The notes under the pieces were generated by a model, which saw only the letters and a program-made list of their open reading frames with translations, did no database searches and was not told the DNA's origin. DNA of 64,000 nucleotides from Propionibacteriaceae bacterium (GTDB lineage: Bacteria > Actinomycetota > Actinomycetes > Propionibacteriales > Propionibacteriaceae). A program made the translations under genes and the position numbers. The stretch covers positions 62,001-126,000 of the forward strand of contig WRIC01000001.1 of NCBI GenBank assembly GCA_009782915.1, in the 5' to 3' direction. Positions 11,754-20,961 of the stretch are shown piece after piece; the stretch's first letter is position 1; each line of letters begins with the position of its first letter.

Positions 11754-11768
11754 ACGGAAGGAAGAAAT

Positions 11769-12374
11769 ATGGCAGTCAATAACCGCCGCGAAGGCGAAAC
11801 CGGTGATAATCGCCGTCGAGACGACCGTCGCAACCGTGAAGCTGAAGAGGCTTCCAAATCGAATTATTTAGAACGCGTGGTCGCTATCAACCGTGTCGCT
11901 AAGGTGGTGAAAGGTGGACGTCGTTTCTCCTTCACAGCTTTGGTGGTTGTCGGTGATGGTGATGGCATGGTTGGTGTGGGATATGGCAAAGCCAAAGAGG
12001 TTCCTGCTGCTATTGCTAAAGGTGTTGAGGAAGCCAAGAAGAGTTTCTTCAAGGTGCCGCGCATCCAGAAGACCATTCCACATCCGGTGCAAGGCGAGGA
12101 AGCAGCAGGTGTGGTTATGCTACGCCCAGCATCCCCCGGTACTGGTGTCATCGCTGGTGGTGCTGCTCGCGCCGTACTGGAATGTGCAGGAGTCCACGAT
12201 GTGTTGGCGAAGTCTCTCGGCTCCGCTAACGCCATCAACGTGGTTCACGCCACAGTCAAGGCCTTGAAGACTCTTGAAGAACCCGAGCAGGTTGCCAAGC
12301 GTCGCGACAAGACTGTTGAGGAAGTGACCCCGGCGGCCCTGCTGGCAGCAAAGCTGAAAGGAGAGGCCAAGTGA
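11769..12374 (+). CDS. rpsE: 30S ribosomal protein S5
   Basis: [39 protein letters not shown]. Confidence 0.98.
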   Translation: MAVNNRREGETGDNRRRDDRRNREAEEASKSNYLERVVAINRVAKVVKGGRRFSFTALVVVGDGDGMVGVGYGKAKEVPAAIAKGVEEAKKSFFKVPRIQKTIPHPVQGEEAAGVVMLRPASPGTGVIAGGAARAVLECAGVHDVLAKSLGSANAINVVHATVKALKTLEEPEQVAKRRDKTVEEVTPAALLAAKLKGEAK

Positions 12375-12619
12375 GTAAGAAAGATCAACCCACAACAGTG
12401 GTCATCACCCGGATCAAGTCGTCGATTGGTGCCAAGCGTAATCATCGCGAAACATTGAGGTCACTGGGTTTGAAGAAGATCGGTGACCAGGTCACTCGTG
12501 AGATGGATCCGATCACCGCAGGCATGGTGCGTACCGTGTCCCATATGGTCATTGTGGAAGCTGTTGAAACCACACCGGCCGCGAAAACCGCTGAGACTAA
12601 GACCGAAAAGGAAGCTTAA
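12371..12619 (+). CDS. rpmD: 50S ribosomal protein L30 with short A/K/E/T tail
   Basis: [28 protein letters not shown]. Confidence 0.95.
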   Translation: MSKKDQPTTVVITRIKSSIGAKRNHRETLRSLGLKKIGDQVTREMDPITAGMVRTVSHMVIVEAVETTPAAKTAETKTEKEA

Positions 12620-12621
12620 TC

Positions 12622-13062
12622 ATGGCTCTACAGATTCATCATTTGCGCCCTGCTGAGGGGGCACACAAGAAGAAGACCCGCGTGGGTCGCGGTGAAGCCT
12701 CCAAGGGTAAGACCGCTGGGCGTGGAACCAAGGGTACGGGCGCACGCAAGAATGTGCCAGCGTACTTTGAAGGTGGCCAGATGCCTTTGCATCGCCGCGT
12801 ACCGAAACTTCGTGGATTCGCTAGCCCCTTTAAGGTGGACTATCAGGTGGTCAATCTTTCGCGTTTGGCTGAGGTGTTTCCTTCTGGGGGTGCCGTGGGC
12901 GTGGAGGACCTGGTGAAAGCGGGGTTGGTCCGCAACAAGTCGAGGGTGAAGATCCTCGGTGATGGTGATGTGTCGATCAAACTCGATGTCACCGCCCATG
13001 GGTTCTCGAAGTCAGCGAAAGAAAAGATTGAAAAGGCTGGTGGGACTGTCACGAAACTGTAG
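12622..13062 (+). CDS. rplO: 50S ribosomal protein L15
   Basis: [33 protein letters not shown]. Confidence 0.98.
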   Translation: MALQIHHLRPAEGAHKKKTRVGRGEASKGKTAGRGTKGTGARKNVPAYFEGGQMPLHRRVPKLRGFASPFKVDYQVVNLSRLAEVFPSGGAVGVEDLVKAGLVRNKSRVKILGDGDVSIKLDVTAHGFSKSAKEKIEKAGGTVTKL

Positions 13063-13108
13063 AGTCACTACGGTTTCCTGATACCCTAAGTACGGCGAGG
13101 AGAGAAAT

Positions 13109-14425
13109 ATGCTGAGTGCGCTAAGGAATGTTTTCAGGTCGGGGGATCTTAACAAAAAGATTCTCTTTACACTCTTCATCATTGTTGTCTTCAGGTTTGG
13201 CTCAACCCTGCCAGTTCCCAACGTCAATATGGTCAACCTCAATGAGTGTCGCCAGATTGCTGAGGGCGGGGACCAGGCGGGTTTGTTCTCGATGATCAAC
13301 CTCTTCTCTGGTGGTGCAATGTTGCAGATGTCGGTGTTTGCCTTGGGCATCATGCCGTACATCACCGCGAGCATCATCCTTCAGCTGATGACTGTGGTGG
13401 TTCCGCGGTTGGAAACCCTCAAAAAGGAGGGCGCCTCGGGAACAGCGAAGATCACCCAGTACACCCGTTATCTGACGGTGGTTCTTGCTGTGCTCAACGC
13501 CACCACGTACGTGTCGATGGCTGTCAATGGTCAAATCTTCCAGGGCTGCGACAAGCCAATCGTCTACTCGACTTCCTTGTTCTCGATCGCGGTCATGATT
13601 TTGACGATGACCGCTGGTACGGGTTTGGTCATGTGGCTAGGCGAACTCATCACCGATCATGGTGTGGGTCGCGGTATGTCGATCCTCATCTTCACCCAGA
13701 TCGCTGCACGCTTCCCGACCTCCTTGTGGGCCATCAAGCTTGCTAACTCTTCTGGAGCCGACAAGGGATGGTTCATGTTCCTGCTGGTGTTGGCCATCGG
13801 TTTGCTCGTGATGGTGGGCATCATCTTCATGGAGCAAGGCCAACGCCGCATCCCCGTCCAGTACGCCAAACGTATGGTGGGTCGAAAGATGTATGGCGGA
13901 ACAAAGACCTATATCCCACTGAAGGTTAACCAGTCGGGTGTTATCCCGGTGATTTTCGCCTCTTCGATTCTTTATCTACCGTCGATGTTTGCCCAGATGT
14001 GGCCCACCTCGCCGGTGTCCCAATGGATTGCTCAGTATCTGGTGAAGGGCGATCACTGGGCCTATAACACGTTGTTCTTCTTCCTGGTGGTGGGTTTCTG
14101 TTACTTCTATGTGTCGATCACCTTCAACCCTGAAGAGATCTCCGACAATATGAAGAAGTACGGCGGGTTCATCCCCGGTATCCGTGCGGGCGCTCCCACA
14201 GCTCGATATTTAAAGTATGTGTTGAGTCGCCTGACTTTCCCTGGTTCACTATATCTGGGCCTGGTGGCTCTGATTCCCACCTTGGCTTTCGTCCTGGTGG
14301 GCGCCTCCCAGCAGTTCCCCTTCGGTGGAACCTCGATCCTCATCGTTGTCGGTGTTGGTTTGGACACCGTCAAGCAGATCCAGTCCCAGCTCGAACAGCG
14401 CTCCTACGAAGGCTTCCTCAAGTAA
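13109..14425 (+). CDS. secY: preprotein translocase subunit SecY
   Basis: multi-TM; GMSILIFTQIAARFP, GIRAGAPTARYL; follows rplO. Confidence 0.98.
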   Translation: MLSALRNVFRSGDLNKKILFTLFIIVVFRFGSTLPVPNVNMVNLNECRQIAEGGDQAGLFSMINLFSGGAMLQMSVFALGIMPYITASIILQLMTVVVPRLETLKKEGASGTAKITQYTRYLTVVLAVLNATTYVSMAVNGQIFQGCDKPIVYSTSLFSIAVMILTMTAGTGLVMWLGELITDHGVGRGMSILIFTQIAARFPTSLWAIKLANSSGADKGWFMFLLVLAIGLLVMVGIIFMEQGQRRIPVQYAKRMVGRKMYGGTKTYIPLKVNQSGVIPVIFASSILYLPSMFAQMWPTSPVSQWIAQYLVKGDHWAYNTLFFFLVVGFCYFYVSITFNPEEISDNMKKYGGFIPGIRAGAPTARYLKYVLSRLTFPGSLYLGLVALIPTLAFVLVGASQQFPFGGTSILIVVGVGLDTVKQIQSQLEQRSYEGFLK

Positions 14426-14426
14426 G

Positions 14427-14509
14427 GTGACAGGCGCCAAGTCACACCCGCGGATGCACACTGTTGGGATCGGTTGACGTTGCGTGACTACCCATCGAGG
14501 GGCCGGGGT
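14427..14509 (+). repeat. interspersed repeat family C, copy 1
   Basis: CACACCCGCGGATGCACACTGTTGGGATCGGTTGACGTTGCGTGACTACCCATCGAGGGGCCGGGG also at about 19144-19240. Confidence 0.85.
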
Positions 14510-14587
14510 TGCGGGTGATCTCGACCCTGGCTCTAGGGTTGGGTGAATCTTTGGTGGAATCGGGATCTCACACTATTGTCGTGAGAC

Positions 14588-15868
14588 ATGACATGTGGAG
14601 AGTTGACAGGTAGACCCCTGCGACAAAGAATGGTCCTTCTGTGGAGTCTTGTTGCTTTAGTGGCGAGTAGCCTGATCCTTGGTGGGACGACCCCGCTAGC
14701 AGTGGGGGAGCCCCAAGACTCGGTGACTATCACTGCCACGGCACCCGACAACACTGTGTCGATGTGGGTTGATGTTGTGGGCCAGGGGCTCACCGATGAC
14801 ACCATGGACATTGTGGTCAAAGGCTCCCAGCGTACCTACGCTGTTCCGATGTTCACCTCAGACACAGGACTCACCACCCAGGTGGTCTGCGATCCGGGGG
14901 CCCTAACACTCACCGCAACATCGACCAAGAATCTGGACACAACAATCGTTCTCACCTTCCTTGACGAGGAGGGCGCCGTACTAGCCAAGAAGGACGCGGC
15001 AGCGCAGATCAACGCAACAACTCCACCGCCGTCGGCCACTGCGCCAACCACCACACCACCGCCAGCCCCAGAACCAGTGAAGGAACCCGAGCTGAGCCCA
15101 GCGGTCAGTTTCACTCCCACCATCACCGGTACCGCGACGGTCACACAGAAGTTGACCGCCCAAGCAAACGCACCCTCAGGATGGACGGTGTCGGCCTACC
15201 AGTGGTACCGCGGTTCATCGGCGATCACAGGGGCGACAGCCTCCACTTACACCGCAACCGCCAGCGATATTGGCTCCTCCTTGACTGTACGGGTGATAGC
15301 CACCAGAGCAGGGTTCAAAGATTCCGTGGGCACGTCTGCTGCCACCGCGAAAGTGGTGTGGAACTATCTGATAACCGTCAACCAAACCAAGTTGCTGTCC
15401 AAGCATTACACGGTGGGCAGAACAGCCAAGATCGACAAGATCATCATCCACCACAACGCGGGAAACCTCACCATCAACCAGGTGTACAACGTGTGGCAGA
15501 CCCGCGAAGCATCCGCCCATTATCAGGTTCAATCCGATGGTCAAGTTGGCCGGCTTGTTGCTGATGGCAACACGGCTTGGCATGCTGGTAATTGGCAAGC
15601 CAATGTGACCTCGATTGGCATCGAGCACGCCAACAATACTTCCAAGGCTCCATGGACCGTCGGTGATGCAGCCCTGGAAAGCGGAGCCAAATTGGTGGCC
15701 GAGTTGTCCATCTACTATGGGTTGGGACGCCCAGTGTGGAATAAGACCGTCTATCCCCATTCAGCTTTCTCGTCCACAGCTTGCCCGGGTGAACTCAAAG
15801 GGAGCCAGCAGGCCAAATACATGCAACGCGCACAATATTGGTACGACCAACTGTCCCAAGGAAAGTAG
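14588..15868 (+). CDS. secreted N-acetylmuramoyl-L-alanine amidase (Amidase_2/PGRP-like) with Ig-like wall-associated domain
   Basis: signal peptide; PTITGTATVTQKLTAQ...YQWYRGSSAITGATASTYTATASDIGSSLTVRV; KIIIHHNAGNL...AWHAGNWQANVTSIGIEHANN. Confidence 0.85.
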   Translation: MTCGELTGRPLRQRMVLLWSLVALVASSLILGGTTPLAVGEPQDSVTITATAPDNTVSMWVDVVGQGLTDDTMDIVVKGSQRTYAVPMFTSDTGLTTQVVCDPGALTLTATSTKNLDTTIVLTFLDEEGAVLAKKDAAAQINATTPPPSATAPTTTPPPAPEPVKEPELSPAVSFTPTITGTATVTQKLTAQANAPSGWTVSAYQWYRGSSAITGATASTYTATASDIGSSLTVRVIATRAGFKDSVGTSAATAKVVWNYLITVNQTKLLSKHYTVGRTAKIDKIIIHHNAGNLTINQVYNVWQTREASAHYQVQSDGQVGRLVADGNTAWHAGNWQANVTSIGIEHANNTSKAPWTVGDAALESGAKLVAELSIYYGLGRPVWNKTVYPHSAFSSTACPGELKGSQQAKYMQRAQYWYDQLSQGK

Positions 15869-15880
15869 GTTGGCGCTGGC

Positions 15881-16873
15881 TTACCGCGAGGTACGCCCGA
15901 GCTTCTTGACTTTCGTGGTGGCTCTCCTGATCAGGGAGGGTTTCTTCTCAGCCGGTGTTTCTTGCCCGAGCGCTTGTCCTGGATCGGAGGGTATCGCATC
16001 ATCCCCATGGTCACTCAACCACTGAGCGTCCTCAGCCTGTTTGAGTGCATCCTTGCGAGCATAGTCATCTAAGGTGTACATCCCGTAGGCCCGCGCTGTG
16101 GAGTTATACATCTCAGCTATCACCGAGCGCATACGATCAGCGAACCCCTGGGCATCCTCACCAGGGTGGGCAGTCAAAGGATGACCTATCACCACGTGGA
16201 TGGAGGGATGATTGGTGGGCGGTACGGAACGATCATAGGGCCAGGCGGCGTACGCCCCCACTAGTGCCATGGGAAGACAGGGCACCCCCTTGGAGATTGA
16301 TAGAGCAGCCACACCGGGTTTGAACGGCCCCAAAGCTCCCGTACGTGAGCGCGTACCTTCAGGGAAAATGAGCAAAGGAATACCCTCTTCGAGCAGACGA
16401 CCGGTCAGACCCTTGTAGTTGCCTGATCCTCTCATGGGGGTGGCGTTGCGGCGCTCCACAGGATAGGCGTTGAAAAATAGTGAGGTGGTGAGGCCTTTGA
16501 GTTTCTTGTCGAAGAAGTAATCAGCGGCAGCACCGGTGGCGATGTGTTTAGACAATCGGCGCGGAAGAGACCCAAGAATGAGCGAAGCATCCAGGTGGGA
16601 GGAGTGGTTGGCGATCACAATGAAAGGCGCGTCAACATTGTCGAGCAACTCTTGACCATGAATCTCCACCTTGCAGGAGGTCCACACAAAGGATTTGAGA
16701 ACAACATCTTGAGCCACGAAGCGTACTGAGGAACGCACCGGGGAACGATAGGTGGCAGGGTTGCTTGCCTTGGGAGCTTTAGCCACTATTGCCTCGATTT
16801 GCTCAGTTTGCGTGACATCCAGCGAATGGTGCGTCGGGGAAGGATGTGTCCGAGTCCCACCGCGAAACGCCAT
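15881..16873 (-). CDS. 1-acyl-sn-glycerol-3-phosphate acyltransferase (PlsC-like)
   Basis: ANHSSHLDASLI and FPEGTRSRTGAL motifs. Confidence 0.9.
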   Translation of the reverse strand: MAFRGGTRTHPSPTHHSLDVTQTEQIEAIVAKAPKASNPATYRSPVRSSVRFVAQDVVLKSFVWTSCKVEIHGQELLDNVDAPFIVIANHSSHLDASLILGSLPRRLSKHIATGAAADYFFDKKLKGLTTSLFFNAYPVERRNATPMRGSGNYKGLTGRLLEEGIPLLIFPEGTRSRTGALGPFKPGVAALSISKGVPCLPMALVGAYAAWPYDRSVPPTNHPSIHVVIGHPLTAHPGEDAQGFADRMRSVIAEMYNSTARAYGMYTLDDYARKDALKQAEDAQWLSDHGDDAIPSDPGQALGQETPAEKKPSLIRRATTKVKKLGRTSR

Positions 16874-17553
16874 TTAGCTGTTGGCACGGACAACACTTTA
16901 CCGGCTTTGAAGTGTTTGAGCGCTTGGGTGGCCAGCACATCGGAGTCAATCCAGACGATGTCGGGCAGGTTGTGGGCTTTGACTCCGCCGCGTGAATGAA
17001 ATTCTGTTTTCACCCAGCCGGGCAGGACAGCCATGACTTTCACTCCAGTCCCGCGCAATTCGTTGGCTAGACCTTCGGTGTAAACCGTGACCCAGGCTTT
17101 CATCGCTGAATAGTTACCGGTAGTGATCACTGTTGATGAGCTCGACACGTTGATGATCCCACCATGCCCACGGGTTTTCATGGCTCTACCTGCTGCCCCT
17201 GACAGGACCAGTACGGCCCGGCACATCACCTCGAAAGCACGATCGTGGGCGGACACGTCTTCGACCAGTAACGAGTCGTGGACTGCGAACCCGGCGTTGT
17301 TGACCAATAGATCGATAGGGGAGTCCACTGATTCGATGCGCTGGGCAAGCCTAGCGACGTTATCGCGCTCGGCAAGATCGGTTTGGATGACCTCGACATC
17401 AACTGCGAACTCTTCTCTGAACTGTTCGGCGACTTTCTTCAGTCCCTCCAGGTCACGGGAAGCCAGAACCAGGTCGTACCCCTCCTGGGCGAGGGCTCGG
17501 GCGAACGAGTGACCGATCCCAACCGTACCGCCGGTGATGAGTGCTCGTGCCAT
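16786..17553 (-). CDS. short-chain dehydrogenase/reductase (SDR)
   Basis: ALITGGTVGIGHSFARALAQEG, LVNNAGFAV. Confidence 0.93.
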   Translation of the reverse strand: MARALITGGTVGIGHSFARALAQEGYDLVLASRDLEGLKKVAEQFREEFAVDVEVIQTDLAERDNVARLAQRIESVDSPIDLLVNNAGFAVHDSLLVEDVSAHDRAFEVMCRAVLVLSGAAGRAMKTRGHGGIINVSSSSTVITTGNYSAMKAWVTVYTEGLANELRGTGVKVMAVLPGWVKTEFHSRGGVKAHNLPDIVWIDSDVLATQALKHFKAGKVLSVPTAKWRFAVGLGHILPRRTIRWMSRKLSKSRQ

Positions 17554-18740
17554 CAGCGGATCACCTGATAGGTTTCGCGGGCCATCGCTAACTCCTCGTT
17601 GGTGGGAACCACGAGAACATCGATCGAAGAATCGTCGGTGGAAATCACGGTGGCATCCTTGTTGCGGGGAGTGTTCTTAGCTGGGTCAAGCTTCACCCCG
17701 AACCCTGCTAGGCGGTCGATGATCCGTGAACGAGTGACATTGTCGTTTTCCCCCACACCAGCAGTGAACACAATCATGTCAACGTGTCCCAGAACAGCCA
17801 TATAGGAACCGATGTAGCTGATCAGGCGGTGAATATAGACATCCATGGCTTGTTGGGCATTGGCATCCCCAGCTTCGATTTTTGCCCACAGGTCACGGAA
17901 ATCGGAGGCACCATCAGCGAGCCCCGCCATACCGGATTGCTTGTTGAGCAGGTTGTCGACCTGCTGGGCATCCATACCGGCTGCGCGTTGAAGGTACGAA
18001 AAGATGCCAGGGTCAATGTCACCGGAACGGGTTCCCATCACTAAACCGGCCAGGGGGGTGAGCCCCATCGAGGTCTCGACTGCAACCCCACCGCGTACCG
18101 CCGAAATGGAGGCACCGTTACCCATGTGGCAGATGATCTGGTTGACCTTCGTAACATCTTTGCCCAAGAATTCTGCGGATGCTTTTGACACATAACTGTG
18201 TGAGGTGCCGTGAAAGCCGTACTTGCGGATGTGGTACTTTTCGGCGATCTCTCGATCAATAGCGTAGGTGTAGGCCTCGGGGGGAAGAGTGGAGAAGAAA
18301 GCTGTGTCAAAGATGGCGACATGAGGGACATTCGCCAGTGTTTGTTGGGCGGCCTTGATCCCAGCGATGCCGGGGGGGTTATGCAACGGGGCCAAACCGG
18401 AGAGCTCAGTCAAACCATCGATGACCTCTTGGGTGATGAGTGTGGTTTCGCGGAATCTTTCCCCACCATGGACGGCTCGGTGACCCACAGCCACCACATC
18501 CTCCAGGTTGGGACCCCAGGTGTGGAAGGCGCGGGTAACGAGTTCCAGGGCTGCCGTATGGTCGGGGATAGTCTCCTCGATGGTGTGCTTTGTACCCTGG
18601 GTGGTGTGGGTGATATTGCCATCTGTCAACCCGATTTTCTCCACCATTCCCGAGGCCAGAACCTCCTCGGAATCGATGTCAATCATCTGGTATTTCACAC
18701 TCGATGAACCACAGTTTAGGACGAGGATAGGGGTGGGCAC
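17553..18740 (-). CDS. ackA: acetate kinase
   Basis: ILVLNCGSSSVKYQM...GHRAVHGGERF...GFHGTSHSYV. Confidence 0.98.
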   Translation of the reverse strand: MPTPILVLNCGSSSVKYQMIDIDSEEVLASGMVEKIGLTDGNITHTTQGTKHTIEETIPDHTAALELVTRAFHTWGPNLEDVVAVGHRAVHGGERFRETTLITQEVIDGLTELSGLAPLHNPPGIAGIKAAQQTLANVPHVAIFDTAFFSTLPPEAYTYAIDREIAEKYHIRKYGFHGTSHSYVSKASAEFLGKDVTKVNQIICHMGNGASISAVRGGVAVETSMGLTPLAGLVMGTRSGDIDPGIFSYLQRAAGMDAQQVDNLLNKQSGMAGLADGASDFRDLWAKIEAGDANAQQAMDVYIHRLISYIGSYMAVLGHVDMIVFTAGVGENDNVTRSRIIDRLAGFGVKLDPAKNTPRNKDATVISTDDSSIDVLVVPTNEELAMARETYQVIR

Positions 18741-18865
18741 GGCGTACTCCTTCAGGGCATGAGACCATTGTCTTCTTAGCGCTTAGATTCTACCGGTGAC
18801 ATGGTCTGTTAGTCACTCTGGGGTGGACAGTGCTCGACCTACCTCGTCATTCTTCGGAGTACCCC

Positions 18866-19137
18866 TTCCCCGTCTTTCTGTGAACCCTTCCCCGTCTTTC
18901 CGCGAACCCTTCCCCGTCTTTCCACGCACTGCGAGTCGCGCTGGCGCGCTCCGCAGCACAGGCTCCGTCGCGGAATCCAGACTCCACAGTTGCTCCCCGG
19001 TCATTCCGCGCGTAGTCGCGGAATCCAGACTCCACAGTTGCTCCCCGGTCATTCCGCGCGTAGTCGCGGAATCCAGACTCCACAGTCAAACAACTGTGGT
19101 TTCTGGACCCTGCGACTTCGCGCAGGGAGACGGGGTT
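18866..19137 (+). repeat. family A array: 22-bp half-stem tandems, extended-loop hairpin, 48-bp hairpin units, then inverted copy
   Basis: CGGTCATTCCGCGCGTAGTCGCGGAATCCAGACTCCACAGTTGCTCCC repeated; inverted arm ACTGTGGTTTCTGGACCCTGCGACTTCGCGCAGGG. Confidence 0.95.
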
Positions 19138-19143
19138 GGGTGT

Positions 19144-19240
19144 GTGACAAGGGGACAGGCACCTTGTCACACACACACCCGCGGATGCACACTGTGGGGA
19201 TCGGTTGACGTTGCGTGGCTACCCATCGAGGGGTCGGGGT
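19144..19240 (+). repeat. family C copy 2 preceded by GTGACAAGGGGACAGGCACCTTGTCAC palindrome
   Basis: shares 14427-14509 core. Confidence 0.85.
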
Positions 19241-19254
19241 CACTGTCATACTCC

Positions 19255-19520
19255 ACCCCGTCTTTCCGCGCGTAGTCGCGGAATCCAGGCTCCACAGTTG
19301 CTCCCCGGTCATTCCGCGCGTAGTCGCGGAATCCAGGCTCCACAGTTGCTCCCCGGTCATTCCGCGCGTAGTCGCGGAATCCAGACTCCACAGTCAAACA
19401 ACTGTGGTTTCTGGACCCTGCGACTTCGCGCAGGGTGACGGGGGGTGGGTGTGCGCAGGGTGACGGGGGTGGGTGTGCGCAGGGTGACAGCGGTGGGTGT
19501 ATGCAGGGTAACGGGAGGGT
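19255..19520 (+). repeat. second family A array, ending in 24-bp GCAGGGTGACGGGGGTGGGTGTGC tandems
   Basis: near duplicate of 18985-19137 plus tandem tail. Confidence 0.95.
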
Positions 19521-19529
19521 GCGCGATAC

Positions 19530-20543
19530 TCACTGACCTTGAGATTGGATGGCGGTGATGATGATCGTATTGACGATGTCATCGACGAGCGCCCCACGTG
19601 ACAGGTCGTTGACTGGGCGGTTGAGTCCCTGGAGGATGGGGCCGATGGCGAGTGCTTGGGCCGTACGCTGGACTGCTTTGTAGGTGATGTTACCCGAATT
19701 GAGGTCGGGGAAAATAAAGACCGTGGCATGACCAGCAACCGTGGAGCCAGGGAGTTTGGTCTTGGCCACCTGCTCGTCGATGGCTGCATCGAATTGGATG
19801 GGTCCTTCCACAGCGAGGTGCGCCTTACGCTGGCGTACGGCAGTGGTGGCTTCGACGATCTTATCAACGTCAGGTCCTGCACCAGAGGTACCAGTGGAAT
19901 AACTCAACATCGCGACTCGTGGCTCGATTCCGAAAGCGGTGGCAGTATCGGCGGAGGCCACAGCGATGTCGACCAGATTGTCCACACTCGGATTGGGGGT
20001 GACCGCGCAGTCAGCAAACACGAGAACCCTGTCGGCTAGGCACATGAGGAAAGCCCCGGAGACGGTGGCCACCCCTGGTTTGGTTTTAATGAACTGGAGG
20101 GCTGGACGAATCGTGTCCGCGGTGGTGTTCACTGCACCCGACACCATCCCATCAGCGAGGCCCTCATGGATCATCATCGTGGCAAAGAAGGAGAGGTTGT
20201 TCATGGTGGTACGGGCCTCATCGAGTGTCAGGTTCTTTTCCTTTCGCAACAAAGCGTACTGGTGGGCAAAAGACTCTATGAGTGCGGGGTCTTGGGGGTC
20301 TTGAATCTGAGCTTTAGTCAGGTCAAGGCCGAGTTGTTGTGCCTGTGTTTCAATGGTGTCCCGGTCCCCAAGAATGATGAGATTGGCCACATCCTCGCTC
20401 AGGATGGTGTGTGCCGCGGTCAGGATTCGATCGTCGGTACCTTCTGGCAAAACGATGGTCCGTTTATCGGCTCGTGCCACGCGTTTGAGCCCGTCAAGAA
20501 ACTCATCAGAAAAACTAGCGGAGGTTTCGTCGCAACATGTCAT
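19530..20543 (-). CDS. pta: phosphate acetyltransferase
   Basis: RTIVLPEGTDDRILTAA...DGMVSGAVNTTADTIRPALQFIKT...GPILQGLNRPVNDLSRGA. Confidence 0.97.
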   Translation of the reverse strand: MTCCDETSASFSDEFLDGLKRVARADKRTIVLPEGTDDRILTAAHTILSEDVANLIILGDRDTIETQAQQLGLDLTKAQIQDPQDPALIESFAHQYALLRKEKNLTLDEARTTMNNLSFFATMMIHEGLADGMVSGAVNTTADTIRPALQFIKTKPGVATVSGAFLMCLADRVLVFADCAVTPNPSVDNLVDIAVASADTATAFGIEPRVAMLSYSTGTSGAGPDVDKIVEATTAVRQRKAHLAVEGPIQFDAAIDEQVAKTKLPGSTVAGHATVFIFPDLNSGNITYKAVQRTAQALAIGPILQGLNRPVNDLSRGALVDDIVNTIIITAIQSQGQ

Positions 20544-20557
20544 AGCAGAAATCTACC

Positions 20558-20730
20558 AGTGTGACAGTTGGGGACGGTACTGTGTGACAGTTGGGGACGG
20601 TACTGTTTTGTCACACGCCATGGGATGCAACCTGGCAGCAGGACTGTGACAGAACAGTACCGTCCTCTCCGTCCGTCCCCCCAATACCGTCCGCACCGTC
20701 CGTCCCCCCAATACCGTCCGCACCGTCCCG
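20558..20730. repeat. family B repeat cluster (GTGACAGTTGGGGACGGTACTGTTTTGTCACA and degenerated tandems)
   Basis: direct and inverted copies of GGGACGGTACTGT/ACAGTACCGTCC. Confidence 0.9.
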
Positions 20731-20749
20731 TAACTGTCATAACCAACCC

Positions 20750-20932
20750 CCGTCTCCCTGCGCGAAGTCGCAGGGTCCAGAACTCGCAGTTTCGCAACTG
20801 TGGAGTCTGGATTCCGCGACTTCGCGCGGAATGACCGGGGAGCAACTGTGGAGTCTGGATTCCGCGACTACGCGCGGAATGACCGGGGAGCAACTGTGGA
20901 GTCCGGATTCCGCGACTTCGCGCGGAATGACG
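20750..20932 (-). repeat. family A array in inverted orientation immediately upstream of metG
   Basis: three 48-bp units GCAACTGTGGAGTCTGGATTCCGCGACTTCGCGCGGAATGACCGGGGA. Confidence 0.95.
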
Positions 20933-20961
20933 GATCGGGTGGGGACGGTAGACTAGCGCGC

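Noticed and set aside
19000-19100. Regular 48-bp repeats looked like a CRISPR array
   Set aside because: No unique spacers; the whole unit including the inter-hairpin part is repeated, and no cas genes are present.
18796-19463. Several ORFs in the track (for example 18796-19275, 18847-19176, 19049-19360, 19215-19463) with [12 protein letters not shown] or [10 protein letters not shown] peptides
   Set aside because: They are translations of repeat DNA with no conserved domain or independent coding support.
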